Origin: Pseudomonas mendocina
Lineage (GTDB): Bacteria > Pseudomonadota > Gammaproteobacteria > Pseudomonadales > Pseudomonadaceae
DNA: 64,000 nucleotides
Assembly (NCBI RefSeq): GCF_900636545.1
Contig: NZ_LR134290.1
Span: 310,001 to 374,000, forward strand
Reading direction: 5' to 3'
Below are positions 44,816-54,349 of this stretch, piece by piece. The translations under genes were made by a program, and so were the position numbers. Each line of letters begins with the position of its first letter. Position 1 is the first letter of the stretch. A model generated the notes under the pieces. The model was not told the origin of the DNA. It saw only the letters and a list, made by a program, of their open reading frames with translations, and ran no database searches.

Positions 44816-45642
44816 AGGCGAACCTGTCCTTCGTATACGCGGGCAGCGGGCCCGGTCATCATAACCGGCTGACCTTCGCCTGCCCATTCGATGGACAGTT
44901 TGCCGCCCGGCAGCTCCAGTTGCACGGGCGAATCCATCCAGCCCTGGCGAATCGCCGCGACTGCAGCGGCGCAGGCGCCGGTGCCGCAGGCCTGGGTTTC
45001 GCCGGCGCCGCGCTCCCATACCCGCAAGCGCGCATGCTTGCGGTCGAGCACCTGAAGGAAGCCGACATTGACTCGCTGCGGGAAGCGCGGGTGATGCTCC
45101 AGCTTTGGCCCGAGCGTGTGCACCGGCGCGTCATCGGTGTTGTCGACACGCAGCACGGCGTGTGGGTTGCCCATCGACAGTGCGGCCAGCTCGACGCTTT
45201 GGCCATCGACATCGACGCGATAGTTCAACGCTGCCTGTTCGGCCTGGAACGGCACCTGTTCCGGCTGCAGGCGCGGGGCGCCCATGTTGACGCAGACCTG
45301 GCCATCGTTCTGCACGCGCAGCTCGATCACGCCGCTCTTGGTCTCGACGCGGATGACCTTCTTGGTGGTCAGGCGCTTGTCCAGCACGAAGCGGGCGAAG
45401 CAGCGTGCGCCGTTGCCGCATTGCTCCACTTCCGAACCGTCGGAGTTGAAGATGCGGTAGCGAAAGTCGACATCCGGGTGGCTCGGCGGCTCGACGATCA
45501 GTAACTGATCGAAGCCGACGCCGGTGTGGCGGTCACCCCACTGCTTGGCGTGCTTGGGCTGCACGTGGGCATGCTGACTGATCAGGTCGAGGACCATGAA
45601 GTCATTGCCCAGGCCGTGCATCTTGGTAAAGCGCAATAGCAT
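44812..45642 (-). CDS. dapF: Diaminopimelate epimerase
   Basis: Converts LL- to meso-diaminopimelate for lysine and peptidoglycan. The 276 residues hold the two catalytic cysteines, Cys75 in [10 protein letters not shown] and Cys219 in [12 protein letters not shown]. The N terminus [18 protein letters not shown] is typical. It lies 10 bases after lysA and overlaps the DUF484 start, within the lptM-lysA-dapF-DUF484-xerC cluster, so lysine synthesis steps are co-expressed. Confidence 0.97.
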   Translation of the reverse strand: MLLRFTKMHGLGNDFMVLDLISQHAHVQPKHAKQWGDRHTGVGFDQLLIVEPPSHPDVDFRYRIFNSDGSEVEQCGNGARCFARFVLDKRLTTKKVIRVETKSGVIELRVQNDGQVCVNMGAPRLQPEQVPFQAEQAALNYRVDVDGQSVELAALSMGNPHAVLRVDNTDDAPVHTLGPKLEHHPRFPQRVNVGFLQVLDRKHARLRVWERGAGETQACGTGACAAAVAAIRQGWMDSPVQLELPGGKLSIEWAGEGQPVMMTGPAARVYEGQVRL

Positions 45643-45652
45643 GGCTTTACCC

Positions 45653-46900
45653 TCAGGCTGGCAGCAGGCTTTCGCCGGCGTAGAGCTCTTGAACGGTTTC
45701 GCGGCGGCGTACTTCGAAGGCCTGCTCGCCGTCCACCATCACCTCGGCGGCGCGGCCGCGGGTGTTGTAGTTGGAGCTCATGACGAAACCGTAGGCGCCC
45801 GCCGAACGCACGGCCAACAGGTCGCCCTCTTCGAGCACCAGTTGACGATCCTTGGCCAGGAAGTCGCCAGTCTCGCAGATCGGCCCGACCAGGTCGTAAT
45901 TGCGCGCCTCGCCTTCACGCGGCTGCACCGGTGACACGTCCATCCAGGCCTGGTACAGGGCCGGGCGGATCAGGTCGTTCATCGCCGCGTCGACGATGGC
46001 GAAGTCCTTGTGCTCGGTGTGCTTGAGGTATTCCACCTGGGTCAGCAACACGCCAGCGTTGGCGACGATGAAACGGCCGGGCTCGAACACCAGCGACAGA
46101 TCGCGGCCCGCCAGACGCTTGCGCACGGCGGCGATGTAGTCCCCCGCCAGCGGCGGTTGCTCGTCGCGGTACTGCACGCCGAGGCCACCGCCCAGGTCCA
46201 GATGTTTGATGGTGATGCCGCGCTCGGCCAGCTTGTCGACCAGCAGCAGCAGGCGATCCAGCGCATCGAGGAAGGGGTCGAGGGTGGTCAGCTGCGAGCC
46301 GATATGGCAATCGACGCCGATCACGTCCAGGTTCGGCAGCTCGGCGGCGCGGGCGTAGACCGCCTCGGCCTGCTCGATGTCGATGCCGAACTTGTTTTCC
46401 TTGAGGCCGGTGGAAATGTACGGGTGAGTGCCGGCGTCCACGTCCGGGTTGACCCGCAGCGAGACGGGCGCCTTGACGCCCAGTTCGGCGGCAACCTTCT
46501 GCAGGCGCTCCAGCTCGACGCTGGACTCGACGTTGAAGCAATGCACGCCGACCTCCAGTGCACGACGCATGTCATCGCGGCTCTTGCCGACACCGGAGAA
46601 AACGATACGGCTCGGCTCGCCACCGGCCGCCAGCACGCGCTCCAGCTCACCGCTGGAAACGATGTCGAAGCCGGCGCCGAGACGCGCCAGAACGTTCAGC
46701 ACGCCGATGTTGGAGTTGGCCTTGACCGCGAAGCAGACCAGGTGCGGCATGCCGGCCAGGGCATCGGCATAGGCGCGGTACTGCCCTTCGATGTGGGCGC
46801 GCGAATAGACGTAGGTGGGCGTGCCGAAGCGCTGGGCCAGCGCGGACAAGGCAACGCCTTCCGCGAACAGCTCGCCGTCGCGGTAGTTGAAGGCTTCCAT
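45653..46900 (-). CDS. lysA: Diaminopimelate decarboxylase
   Basis: PLP enzyme making L-lysine from meso-diaminopimelate, the product of DapF. The 415 residues include Lys60 in [12 protein letters not shown] (Schiff base), HIGSQ, the phosphate-binding LDLGGGLGV and [14 protein letters not shown] with the catalytic Cys. The ribosome binding site CAGGAG precedes the ATG at 46898-46900. It starts 13 bases after the small lipoprotein gene lptM. Confidence 0.97.
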   Translation of the reverse strand: MEAFNYRDGELFAEGVALSALAQRFGTPTYVYSRAHIEGQYRAYADALAGMPHLVCFAVKANSNIGVLNVLARLGAGFDIVSSGELERVLAAGGEPSRIVFSGVGKSRDDMRRALEVGVHCFNVESSVELERLQKVAAELGVKAPVSLRVNPDVDAGTHPYISTGLKENKFGIDIEQAEAVYARAAELPNLDVIGVDCHIGSQLTTLDPFLDALDRLLLLVDKLAERGITIKHLDLGGGLGVQYRDEQPPLAGDYIAAVRKRLAGRDLSLVFEPGRFIVANAGVLLTQVEYLKHTEHKDFAIVDAAMNDLIRPALYQAWMDVSPVQPREGEARNYDLVGPICETGDFLAKDRQLVLEEGDLLAVRSAGAYGFVMSSNYNTRGRAAEVMVDGEQAFEVRRRETVQELYAGESLLPA

Positions 46901-46913
46901 GGGGCAGCTCCTG

Positions 46914-47039
46914 TCAGAGTTCGAAACGGTCTCGGCTGTTGCCGGCGTTGTCGTCGCCCGGCAGGTACAGCGGGCCTTTCTGACCGCAGCCGGCCAACAG
47001 GCAAACGGCGGCGAGGAGCGCGAGGGTCAGTCGCTTCAT
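46914..47039 (-). CDS. lptM: LPS-assembly lipoprotein LptM (YifL/LppL)
   Basis: A 41-residue lipoprotein. The signal peptide MKRLTLALLAAVCLLAGC ends at lipobox Cys18. The following GQKGPLYLPGD motif is the LptM signature. In E. coli LptM helps oxidative maturation of the LptD-LptE translocon. It is the first gene of the lysA-dapF-xerC cluster, as is usual in gammaproteobacteria. The longer upstream frame from 47216 is not coding. Confidence 0.93.
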   Translation of the reverse strand: MKRLTLALLAAVCLLAGCGQKGPLYLPGDDNAGNSRDRFEL

Positions 47040-47208
47040 GGGGCAGTCCTTGAAATAAGCGTGAATTGCGCCGGAGTATACCGACCCCCTGCCACCTTGC
47101 CTATGCGCGCGGCGCCCGCCTGGCGGGGCGCTGGCTCGATTTACGTGCGCACGCCGAAGGCATTCGTGCCAGCTTGGGTTAGCATGCGGCGAGTAACGAG
47201 GAGCCCCG

Positions 47209-48255
47209 ATGGACAATCCCGCGATTCTGGCCGGCTCGGTCTCGGTCGCCTACCTGCAAGGCCTGATCGAACACCTGCAACGTCAGGGGGTAGCGCCCGA
47301 CGCCTTGCTCGCCTATGCCCAGTTGAGTCCGGAGGCCCTGAGCCAACGCGACCAACGCATCGCCGCCAGTGCCTATCTGACGTTGCTGGGCGAGGGCGTG
47401 CGCCTGACCGGCGATCAATGTCTGGGCCTGCACCTGGGCGAGTCGGTGCGCCCGGGCTATTACGGCGTGCTTGGCTCCCTGATCATGAGTTGCGCCACCC
47501 TGGCTGACGCGTTGCACCGGCAGGCGCGCTACGCTTCGCTGGTCGGCAACCTTGGTTTGGTCGTACTCGATGATGAACCCGCCAGGCCCGACTGCGAACC
47601 GTTGGTGGCCCATACCTGGCAGCCATTGCTGGCGCAGCAACAACGGCAGTTGAGCGAGGAAACGCTGGCCGGCTGGGTCAGTTTCGGGCGCTGGATCAGT
47701 GGCCTGGACATTGCGCCGACCGAAGTGCGTTTCCAGCATTCGGCGCCGACCGACACCTCTGAACATGCGCGGATCTTTCGTTGCCCGGTGCTGTTCGATC
47801 AACCCGACAATGCCCTGATCTTTCCCAAGCGTCTGCTGGCGGTACCGCTGAACCAGGCCGATGCACAGGTGCGTGGCATGCTCGATGCCTATGCCGATCG
47901 GCTGCTGGCCGAGCTCAATCAGGGCAACAGTGTGCTGGATCGCGCGCGCCTGGAGTTGGCTCGTCAGCTTCCGGAGCAGGGGCCGGATCTGGAGGCCATC
48001 GCTGCTGCCCTGGCGCTGAGTCCGCGAACCTTGCAGCGGCGTCTGCGTGAGGGGGGGCTGTCGTTCAGCCAACTGGTCGACGAGACGCGCCAGCAACTGG
48101 TGCTGCATTACCTGCGCGACCCTGCGCTGGAACTGGCGGAAATCGCCTTTCTGGTCGGGTTCAGCGAGCCCGGTTCTCTGGCGCGTGCATTTCGTCGCTG
48201 GACGGGAACGAGTCCGGGCGAGTACCGTCGCCACCTTTGTACGCCGGCCGGCTAA
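47209..48255 (+). CDS. AraC-family regulator (arabinose-binding-like N domain)
   Basis: A 348-residue regulator. The N-terminal about 200 residues are an Arabinose_bd/OruR-type domain (GLHLGESVRPGYYGVLGSLIMSCATLADAL in outline). The C-terminal AraC helix-turn-helix pair lies at about 245-340 (ALALSPRTLQRRLREGGLSFSQLVDETR; EIAFLVGFSEPGSLARAFRRWTGTSPGEYRR). ATG 47209 follows CGAGGAG. It is divergent from lptM. The effector is not evident; neighbours to the right are unrelated housekeeping genes. P. aeruginosa has different genes here, so this may be an accessory insertion (from memory). Confidence 0.88.
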   Translation: MDNPAILAGSVSVAYLQGLIEHLQRQGVAPDALLAYAQLSPEALSQRDQRIAASAYLTLLGEGVRLTGDQCLGLHLGESVRPGYYGVLGSLIMSCATLADALHRQARYASLVGNLGLVVLDDEPARPDCEPLVAHTWQPLLAQQQRQLSEETLAGWVSFGRWISGLDIAPTEVRFQHSAPTDTSEHARIFRCPVLFDQPDNALIFPKRLLAVPLNQADAQVRGMLDAYADRLLAELNQGNSVLDRARLELARQLPEQGPDLEAIAAALALSPRTLQRRLREGGLSFSQLVDETRQQLVLHYLRDPALELAEIAFLVGFSEPGSLARAFRRWTGTSPGEYRRHLCTPAG

Positions 48256-48315
48256 CCTGGCCTGTCGTTTACAACTATTTTTTATGCAGTTGCTGCATCT
48301 AGTGAGGACACCCCA

Positions 48316-48648
48316 ATGAGCCTGAGCGAAGCCCGCTTTCACGACCTGGTCGATGCCACCCAGCAGGCGGTGGAGGACATCTTCGACGACAGCGGCCTGG
48401 ACGTCGATCTGGAGAACAGTGCCGGTGTGTTGACGGTGCGTTTCGATAACGGCAGCCAACTGATCTTCAGCCGCCAGGAGCCGATTCGTCAGCTGTGGCT
48501 GGCGGCTCGTTCCGGTGGCTTCCATTTCGACTATGACGAGGCCGAGGGGCGCTGGATCTGTGACACCAGCGACGAGCAGTTGGGCGAGATGCTGGTGCGC
48601 ATCACCCTCGAGCAGTGCGGTACCGAACTGGAGTTCGATGAACTCTGA
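48316..48648 (+). CDS. cyaY: Frataxin homolog CyaY
   Basis: A 110-residue iron-binding protein that modulates iron-sulfur cluster assembly on IscS. The acidic first helix (EARFHDLVDATQQAVEDIFDDSGLDVDLE) and the beta-sheet stretch LTVRFDNGSQLIFSRQEPIRQLWLAARSGGFHFDY are fully family-like, and CyaY proteins are about 106-110 residues. It overlaps the next small gene by 11 bases. Confidence 0.96.
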   Translation: MSLSEARFHDLVDATQQAVEDIFDDSGLDVDLENSAGVLTVRFDNGSQLIFSRQEPIRQLWLAARSGGFHFDYDEAEGRWICDTSDEQLGEMLVRITLEQCGTELEFDEL

Positions 48649-48835
48649 GCCGGACGAGGCGCCCCAGGCCTCGCCATGCCGGCGCCAGTGCTGTCTGGAC
48701 GAGCACGATGAGTGCCTGGGCTGTGGCCGCACCTTGCAGGAGATTCTTGACTGGGGCGTGGCCGATAACGCCCGCCGACGCTTGATCTGCCAGGCGGCGC
48801 AGCAGCGTTTGCAACAGCGCCAGCAGGGCCGTTGA
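48638..48835 (+). CDS. DUF1289 family protein
   Basis: A 65-residue cysteine-rich protein. SPCRRQCCLDEHDECLGCGRTLQEILDW is the DUF1289 pattern (spaced CxxxC and CxGCxR), suggesting a metal site. Its ATG at 48638 lies inside the cyaY end, an 11-base overlap, so it is probably translated with cyaY. Function unknown. Confidence 0.85.
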   Translation: MNSEPDEAPQASPCRRQCCLDEHDECLGCGRTLQEILDWGVADNARRRLICQAAQQRLQQRQQGR

Positions 48836-48892
48836 CCCAGCAGTCTTGTTTATTTGTCCGGCTGTGTTAGGGTTCGGGAGAACATTCAGCTG

Positions 48893-48922
48893 AACCCTGC
48901 CTTCGGGCGGGGTTTTGCTTTT
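48893..48922 (+). terminator. Terminator after cyaY-DUF1289
   Basis: AACCCTGCC (48893-48901) pairs, with one G-U, to GGCGGGGTT (48906-48914), followed by TTTTGCTTTTTT. It lies just before the rnk gene. Confidence 0.8.
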
Positions 48923-48954
48923 TTATGGCTTACGCGAGGAGACCGCCCGGCATC

Positions 48955-49362
48955 ATGAACAGCACACCTACCATCACCATTACCCGCCTCGATCTGCAGC
49001 GTCTGGAGCGCCTGCTCGACAGCCTGGACGAGTTCGGACCTGGCGCAGAAGCGCTGCAGGCCGAGCTGGATCGTGCCGAAGTGGTGGGGCACGACGAGGT
49101 GCCGGCAGGGGTGGTGACCATGAATTCGCGCGTGCACTGCCGTGAAGAGAGCAGTGGCAAGGACTATCACCTGACTCTGGTCTATCCGCAGGACGCCGGT
49201 GGCGATGGCAAGGTCAGCATCCTCGCACCGGTCGGCAGCGCCTTGCTCGGCCTGTCCGTTGGTCAGCACATCGACTGGCCGGTACCGGGTGGCAAGCAGC
49301 TCAAGCTGACCCTGCTGGAAGTCGAATACCAGCCTGAAGCAGCGGGCGATTACGACCGCTGA
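48955..49362 (+). CDS. rnk: Regulator of nucleoside diphosphate kinase (Rnk)
   Basis: A 135-residue GreA/GreB-related protein that binds RNA polymerase's secondary channel region in E. coli; in P. aeruginosa it affects Ndk levels and alginate. The N-terminal coiled segment TRLDLQRLERLLDSL and the C-terminal FKBP-like domain (LVYPQDAGGDGKVSILAPVGSALLGLSVGQHIDWPVPGGK in outline) match Rnk. ATG 48955 follows GAGGAG; an ATG at 48925 lies in the terminator and is unlikely. Confidence 0.93.
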   Translation: MNSTPTITITRLDLQRLERLLDSLDEFGPGAEALQAELDRAEVVGHDEVPAGVVTMNSRVHCREESSGKDYHLTLVYPQDAGGDGKVSILAPVGSALLGLSVGQHIDWPVPGGKQLKLTLLEVEYQPEAAGDYDR

Positions 49363-49419
49363 CGCCCTCCCCGGGCTGGGCTAGAGTGAGGTTTCCGCCA
49401 ATGGCAAGGAGGCCTCGCC

Positions 49420-50220
49420 ATGCCCAGTCTTCCGCTGTATTTCCCGCCGTCCTACCAGCTGTCGCGTGCCCTGCTCTGCGCCGAGCTGCTGATGGCCGCC
49501 TACGATCAGTACGAGCAATGGCTGGCGCAGCAGCGTCCACGCTCGCCCGAGCACTTTCACTGGCAACAGCCTGAACTGGACGGCTGGCAGCTTTCTGCGC
49601 CTGTCTGGAGTGTGCTCAGTGAGTGGCATGTGCTCAACGAGTCCGAGCCTTTTGGCTTTGCCGCCCGAGACCCGCAGGGCGATTGCTACCTGGTGTTCCG
49701 CGGCACCGAGTCGGTGCAGGACTGGCTCGATGATCTCGACCTGGATCAGCGTGATTATCCCTGGCAGAGCAGTGCCGGGCTGGTGCATGACGGCTTTGTC
49801 AAACTCTATGCGTCGCTGCGTGATCAGGCTCTGCTGGCCCTGGACGGCTTGCAGCCACAGGCTCGGCTGTGGGTCTGTGGTCACAGTCTGGGCAGTACCC
49901 TGAGTACGCTGGCGGTACCGGATCTGCTGCGGCGCTGGCCATCGTTGCTGCTGCAGCATTACAACTTCGCCAGCCCACGCCTTGCTTCTCCGGCCTTCGC
50001 CAGCTTCTACAACGGGCTCGCCGTGCCGACTTACCGGCTGGTCAACGACAGCGATCTGGTGCCCGAGGTGCCACCAGCAGACAGCGATCGCTGGTTCTAT
50101 CAGCACCTGGGCTTGCCGGTGACCTTCACCGCCAGTTACGGAGGTGTCGCCGCCAACCACAGCATGGGTGGCTGCTACCTCTATGCGTTGAACAATCCCG
50201 ATGCGCCGATGAAGGGCTAG
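49420..50220 (+). CDS. Class 3 lipase family protein
   Basis: A 266-residue alpha/beta hydrolase of the lipase_3 family. The nucleophile elbow GHSLGST is at about residues 151-157. CYLVFRGTES provides the oxyanion region, and the active-site Asp is likely in NDSDLVPEVPP, with a His in NHSMGG. No clear signal peptide is seen, so cytoplasmic or leaderless. ATG 49420 follows AAGGAGG. Its TAG stop overlaps the TAG of the convergent cyaA. Confidence 0.88.
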   Translation: MPSLPLYFPPSYQLSRALLCAELLMAAYDQYEQWLAQQRPRSPEHFHWQQPELDGWQLSAPVWSVLSEWHVLNESEPFGFAARDPQGDCYLVFRGTESVQDWLDDLDLDQRDYPWQSSAGLVHDGFVKLYASLRDQALLALDGLQPQARLWVCGHSLGSTLSTLAVPDLLRRWPSLLLQHYNFASPRLASPAFASFYNGLAVPTYRLVNDSDLVPEVPPADSDRWFYQHLGLPVTFTASYGGVAANHSMGGCYLYALNNPDAPMKG

Positions 50221-53075
50221 ACCTGCTGCAGCGCCGCATTGAGGGCATCTTCCAACCCGCTCTTATAGTGCAGGTAATGCACCGTCTGCGCCTGCTGACC
50301 GGCCAGTACGGCCGACAGGTCGAGGTCGGTGATGTAGCAGGGGTAGCGCTCGCCACCGGCACGCTGGGCGAGGATGTGCTGAGCGACGGCGCGATACAGT
50401 TCGCGCCCGTACTCCAGCTCGGAAAACTCGCGATGGTTACAGTACAGCGTGACGTGGCGCTGGCGGCCGTCGCCCGGCTCGACGATAGCCTGCACATCGT
50501 AGAATGGATGGCTGACCTGAGACTCGGGTGCCGGCCTGCGCTCGAGGCGCTGGGCGCGCAAGGGGGCATCCGGCAGCAGCTGGTAATAGAGGATTTCCAG
50601 TGGTGGTTCGTTGTCCTTGGCATCCAGCGGCAATATCGCATTGCGTCTGTACAGCAGCGACTGCAGGAAGCGCTGCAGTGGCGTGAGCAGGCTCTGCTCG
50701 TTGCTGAATAGCAGACGTCGGCGCCACAGGGCGTTGCGTTCATCGAGCAGCGTCAGCTCCGCTTCGCCGCTGGTCTCGTGCAGGCGGTAGAACACCTGGA
50801 TGCACTGCGGCCGGCCCATGGGCAGGATCAACGCCAGGTCATCGCCATCGAGTGCATGGCGATCCACGCGCAGCGGGCTGTAGAGCGCCTGCTCGGCACC
50901 CAGGTGATCGAGCAGCGCGGGCAGATCGCCCAGGGCGGTATGGCTGACCTGGCCGGGCGCCAGTTGCAGAACGTGATAGTGCTGGCGCACCTGCACCAGA
51001 TAGCGCGACTGGCGACCTTCCGAGTAGCTTTCGAGCAGGTCGCGCAGCAATTCCTCGACCCGTTCGGCGATGGGCTGCGCGCGGTTGCGGCAATAGCAGC
51101 GCACCACCACCTTGGGTTGCGGGCCGCCCACCGGCAGGCTGTTGAGCAGGTCGCGCAGGCAGTCGAGCAGGGCATCCTGGCCGTCATAGCGGCTGACCTG
51201 CAGCTCGTTCCAGCTGTTGAGTACGACCTGGTCGAGAGTTTGCACCAGATTCTCGCGGACTCCGGAGTATCCCAGTGCATCGGTGCGCCCGGTGGTCATG
51301 TGCACGTTCATCTGGCTGTGCTGCTTGAGCGGGTCGACGCCGACATTGACCAGCAGCAAAACCTGATCGGGAACGCTGGCACGCAGCAGGGCGGCCTCTT
51401 CCACTGCCTGTGGGGGCAACGGGAAGCTCTGCTGCAGACTGCCGATCAGGTTGGACAGCTCATACTCGGTCAGGTCGCTGGTACCCGGGTGCAGGGAAAG
51501 GCGTGTGCTGCTGTCGATTACGCCGTTGCGGTGGCACCAGGCGAGCAGCTCGATCAGCTCGCGGGAGCGCTTCAATGGCGCGAAGTCTGCCCACTCCTGA
51601 GCTCCCAGGCTGCCATTGAACAGCGCCCAGAGATATTCGTTCGGGGCCTCGGGGCTGGGGTACTGGACCAGGGTCAGGGTGTCTTCGGCCAGGTCTGGAG
51701 CGATGCCGGGGTTGATGAACTCCACCTTGCCGGCCTTGCGCTCGAACGCCGCGTACAAGCGCCTGCCCAGCACATTCAGGTCGCGGTTGTTCAGTGAGCT
51801 GCCAGCCTGGGCGCTGCGCGCGAACTGCGAGAGGAAGCGGTAGCTGTAAGTCAGCTCATTGACCAGCACGCGCCGTTCGGCGGCGACCTGGCGCACCTTC
51901 CACTGGCTGCGACTGTCGAGCACGCTGAGCTGGCGGTTATGCCAGCCCCACTCGCCAGTCAGGCGTTCCAGTAGCAGGCGCTGCCAGCTCTTGGCGCGAC
52001 CACGAGTTGGCGGGCGGCTGATCTTCTTGTTCACCTTCAGGTACAGGCAGCGGCGGATCAGTTCGAGCCGTTCGTGATCGCCGCGGACGCTGAGGTATTC
52101 CTCAAGGCGACGGTAGACGACGACATAGGGGTCGAGTTCGTCGAGGTCCAGGCGGCCCTCGAATACTGCCTGCTTGAAACGCAGTGCCAGGCATTCGACC
52201 TTCGGGTGTTCGCTGGCGTAGACCTCGGTGAGCAGCAGCTTGAGCGCGGACTTGTAGGGCGACTCGATACCCTTGTACAGCTGCCACATACCTGCGCCGA
52301 TGAACTCTTCCGGTGGAATGCGTGCCAGATGACCGAGGTCGAGAACGTCTTCGGCGCGCACGAAGCGCTTGCTCAGCAGAGTGCGGCAGTAATCGTCATA
52401 GCGCGCCTCCTCGTAGACCGGCACCAGCCACCAGATCGGCGTACGCCCGCCGAGCCAGATCGCGGTGCGGTAGAACTCGTCGAGCAACAGGTAGTGTTGG
52501 GTGGTGCCGCAGTCGTCCGAGGTCAGCTGCGCCTCGCGTGCACCCTGGGTAAAGCGCTGCGGGTCGACCAGAAAGACATGCACTTCGGCGCCTTGAGTGG
52601 CCGCCCAGCTCTCCAGTTGATCGCATTTTTTGCGCAGGTCTTGCAGTTCCTGCGCAGTGAGATTGGGCGAGTGGCACAGCCACAGGTCCATATCGCTCTG
52701 CTCGGCCTGCGCCACGGTGCCCAGGCTGCCCATCAGGAACAACCCATGCAAGGGGGCGGCGCCCTGGCCGCGGCGCGGCCTGTAGACGAAGGAGCGGGTC
52801 AGGCGTTGCACTTCTGCCAGGCTGGCATCATCCGGCTCGAATCCGCTGAGGCCCGCGGGTGTGCTGGCCGAGACGTAGCCTGGCAACAGCGGATGGTTGA
52901 CGTGCAATAGCAGCGGCAACAGCTTGAGGACCAGTTGCTGGCGCGTGGACAGCGCCTCCATGGCTCGCTGCAGACGCCCCTGGTTGATCTGTAGAAAGCG
53001 CGCGCGCAACTGCGCCAGCACCTTGCGGTCGATGCCGTCATCGATATCGGGGCGTATTTCCTGCGTGCGCGTCAT
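50217..53075 (-). CDS. cyaA: Adenylate cyclase class I
   Basis: Makes cAMP from ATP. The 952-residue protein matches class I (enterobacterial-type) cyclases of about 950. The N-terminal catalytic domain contains LFLMGSLGTVAQAEQSDMDLWLCH with the GS...DxD nucleotidyltransferase site. The long C-terminal regulatory half follows (LAWCHRNGVIDSSTRLSL). I started at ATG 53073-53075; a start at 53102 adds nine residues. cAMP-Vfr type control in Pseudomonas makes this a global regulator. The 3' ends of cyaA and the lipase overlap in CTAG. Confidence 0.96.
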   Translation of the reverse strand: MTRTQEIRPDIDDGIDRKVLAQLRARFLQINQGRLQRAMEALSTRQQLVLKLLPLLLHVNHPLLPGYVSASTPAGLSGFEPDDASLAEVQRLTRSFVYRPRRGQGAAPLHGLFLMGSLGTVAQAEQSDMDLWLCHSPNLTAQELQDLRKKCDQLESWAATQGAEVHVFLVDPQRFTQGAREAQLTSDDCGTTQHYLLLDEFYRTAIWLGGRTPIWWLVPVYEEARYDDYCRTLLSKRFVRAEDVLDLGHLARIPPEEFIGAGMWQLYKGIESPYKSALKLLLTEVYASEHPKVECLALRFKQAVFEGRLDLDELDPYVVVYRRLEEYLSVRGDHERLELIRRCLYLKVNKKISRPPTRGRAKSWQRLLLERLTGEWGWHNRQLSVLDSRSQWKVRQVAAERRVLVNELTYSYRFLSQFARSAQAGSSLNNRDLNVLGRRLYAAFERKAGKVEFINPGIAPDLAEDTLTLVQYPSPEAPNEYLWALFNGSLGAQEWADFAPLKRSRELIELLAWCHRNGVIDSSTRLSLHPGTSDLTEYELSNLIGSLQQSFPLPPQAVEEAALLRASVPDQVLLLVNVGVDPLKQHSQMNVHMTTGRTDALGYSGVRENLVQTLDQVVLNSWNELQVSRYDGQDALLDCLRDLLNSLPVGGPQPKVVVRCYCRNRAQPIAERVEELLRDLLESYSEGRQSRYLVQVRQHYHVLQLAPGQVSHTALGDLPALLDHLGAEQALYSPLRVDRHALDGDDLALILPMGRPQCIQVFYRLHETSGEAELTLLDERNALWRRRLLFSNEQSLLTPLQRFLQSLLYRRNAILPLDAKDNEPPLEILYYQLLPDAPLRAQRLERRPAPESQVSHPFYDVQAIVEPGDGRQRHVTLYCNHREFSELEYGRELYRAVAQHILAQRAGGERYPCYITDLDLSAVLAGQQAQTVHYLHYKSGLEDALNAALQQV

Positions 53076-53193
53076 GCTCGAACTCAACTGCGGATGCTGC
53101 AAGCCTATCAGCGGCGTGCTCGCCAGTGCAGTGCCTTGACGCTATATCGCCCGCCGCGCCTTTCCCTTAAGGGCGGCCGGCGGGCAACCGGGA

Positions 53194-53448
53194 TTAAGCG
53201 GGGGTGGTCTGGTGGGTCGAAAGAATGGTCAGTAGTGCCTGTGCATGCTCGGCAGCATCGATGCCCAGACTGGTCAGGTAGCCGCCATCGGCCTGGCTCA
53301 CAAGGCCTTTTTCGTGGAGGCGAGTAATGGCGCCCTGTGCCTTGAATGAGGCGTTGTTATGCACCTTCAGCCCTTCCTGATGGTTGTCCAGGTTGTACAG
53401 GGCGAGGATTTCCAGCTCGTCGATCAGGTCAGCGTTGAATGACTTCAT
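53194..53448 (-). CDS. TIGR02647 family DNA-binding-like protein
   Basis: An 84-residue protein. DELEILALYNLDNHQEGLKVHNNA followed by ITRLHEKGLVSQADGGYLTSLGIDAAEHAQ is the TIGR02647 pattern, a winged-helix-like fold found mostly in Pseudomonas. Function unknown. Its ATG overlaps the stop of the upstream periplasmic-binding protein gene by four bases. Confidence 0.85.
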   Translation of the reverse strand: MKSFNADLIDELEILALYNLDNHQEGLKVHNNASFKAQGAITRLHEKGLVSQADGGYLTSLGIDAAEHAQALLTILSTHQTTPA

Positions 53449-54263
53449 GGTGACTCCGTCTTGTTGTTGTGGCGCTCTTGCAGTGTAGAGCCTTGCAGGG
53501 GGCTCTGCCCATCGGTGAGTTGCCAGTTGGCGAGAATGCGCTGGTAAGTGCCATCCTGCCTGATCTGGCGCATACCGGTGTCGAAATCTTGCAACAGCGC
53601 CGCGGCCTGTGGATGGTGGCGGGAAAAGCTCAGGTAGAGTCGCGGACGATGTACCCGCGCCAGTGCCTTGAACTCGCCGACCAGTTCGGGATTGTCGCGT
53701 AGCAGCGCTTCGGTGGTGCCGCGAAAGGCGATCACGTAATCCACGCGGTCGCGCTGCAGCATGAGAAAGCCGTTGATATCGCGTCGTACCGGAATACGCC
53801 GGATATCGGCATAGCCGTCGAAGTACTCACCGTAGGTGTAGCCGATGGTCACCGCCACGCGTTTGCCGCGAATGGCGTCCAGATCATCGACCATGTCCGC
53901 ATTATTGCGACCCCAGAGCAGAATGTCGTCGCTGAACAGCATCTCCTGTGGCAATAGAAATTCGGCGCGGATGCTCGAATCGGGCGTGGTATTGAAGCAG
54001 GCCGCCAAGCTGCCCGAGCGCGTCAGTTCCATGCACCGCGAATACGGGTAGGGCGCCAGTTCGATGGGCGATTCGCTAGCGGCGAAAGCGGCGCGCACGA
54101 TGTCCGCCGACATGCCTTCGATCCGCTCGTTACGCCACGCGGTATAGGGATACCAGTCGTCCTCGGCACCGATGCGAGGCAAATCGGCCAATGCTGCGCC
54201 GCCCCAGAGCAATGACAGCAGCTGGGCGAGCAAGACGGCGATGCGTGGCGGCGGGCAGGCCAT
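53445..54263 (-). CDS. Periplasmic solute-binding protein, family 3-like
   Basis: A 272-residue exported protein. A hydrophobic segment (PPRIAVLLAQLLSLLWGGAALA) is the signal peptide. The mature part is a two-lobe SBP_bac_3 fold (EDDWYPYTAWRNERIEGMSADIVRAAFAAS; IRGKRVAVTIGYTYGEYFD). No permease or ATPase gene is adjacent, so it may act as a stand-alone sensor or scavenger. The ATG at 54261-54263 precedes the signal peptide directly; a longer frame to 54308 exists. It overlaps TIGR02647 downstream. Confidence 0.85.
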   Translation of the reverse strand: MACPPPRIAVLLAQLLSLLWGGAALADLPRIGAEDDWYPYTAWRNERIEGMSADIVRAAFAASESPIELAPYPYSRCMELTRSGSLAACFNTTPDSSIRAEFLLPQEMLFSDDILLWGRNNADMVDDLDAIRGKRVAVTIGYTYGEYFDGYADIRRIPVRRDINGFLMLQRDRVDYVIAFRGTTEALLRDNPELVGEFKALARVHRPRLYLSFSRHHPQAAALLQDFDTGMRQIRQDGTYQRILANWQLTDGQSPLQGSTLQERHNNKTESP

Positions 54264-54349
54264 CGAAGGCGGTACCTTCTCGGACGGGACTGGAGGTGAC
54301 AGTAGCAATCTGCCTGCCAGCCCGACCAGTGGCCTGAGTCAATCCCTGC

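Noticed and set aside
53103..53193. Possible small gene between cyaA and the TIGR02647 gene
   Set aside because: No start with a ribosome binding site and no conserved-looking peptide; probably the cyaA promoter and the terminator area.
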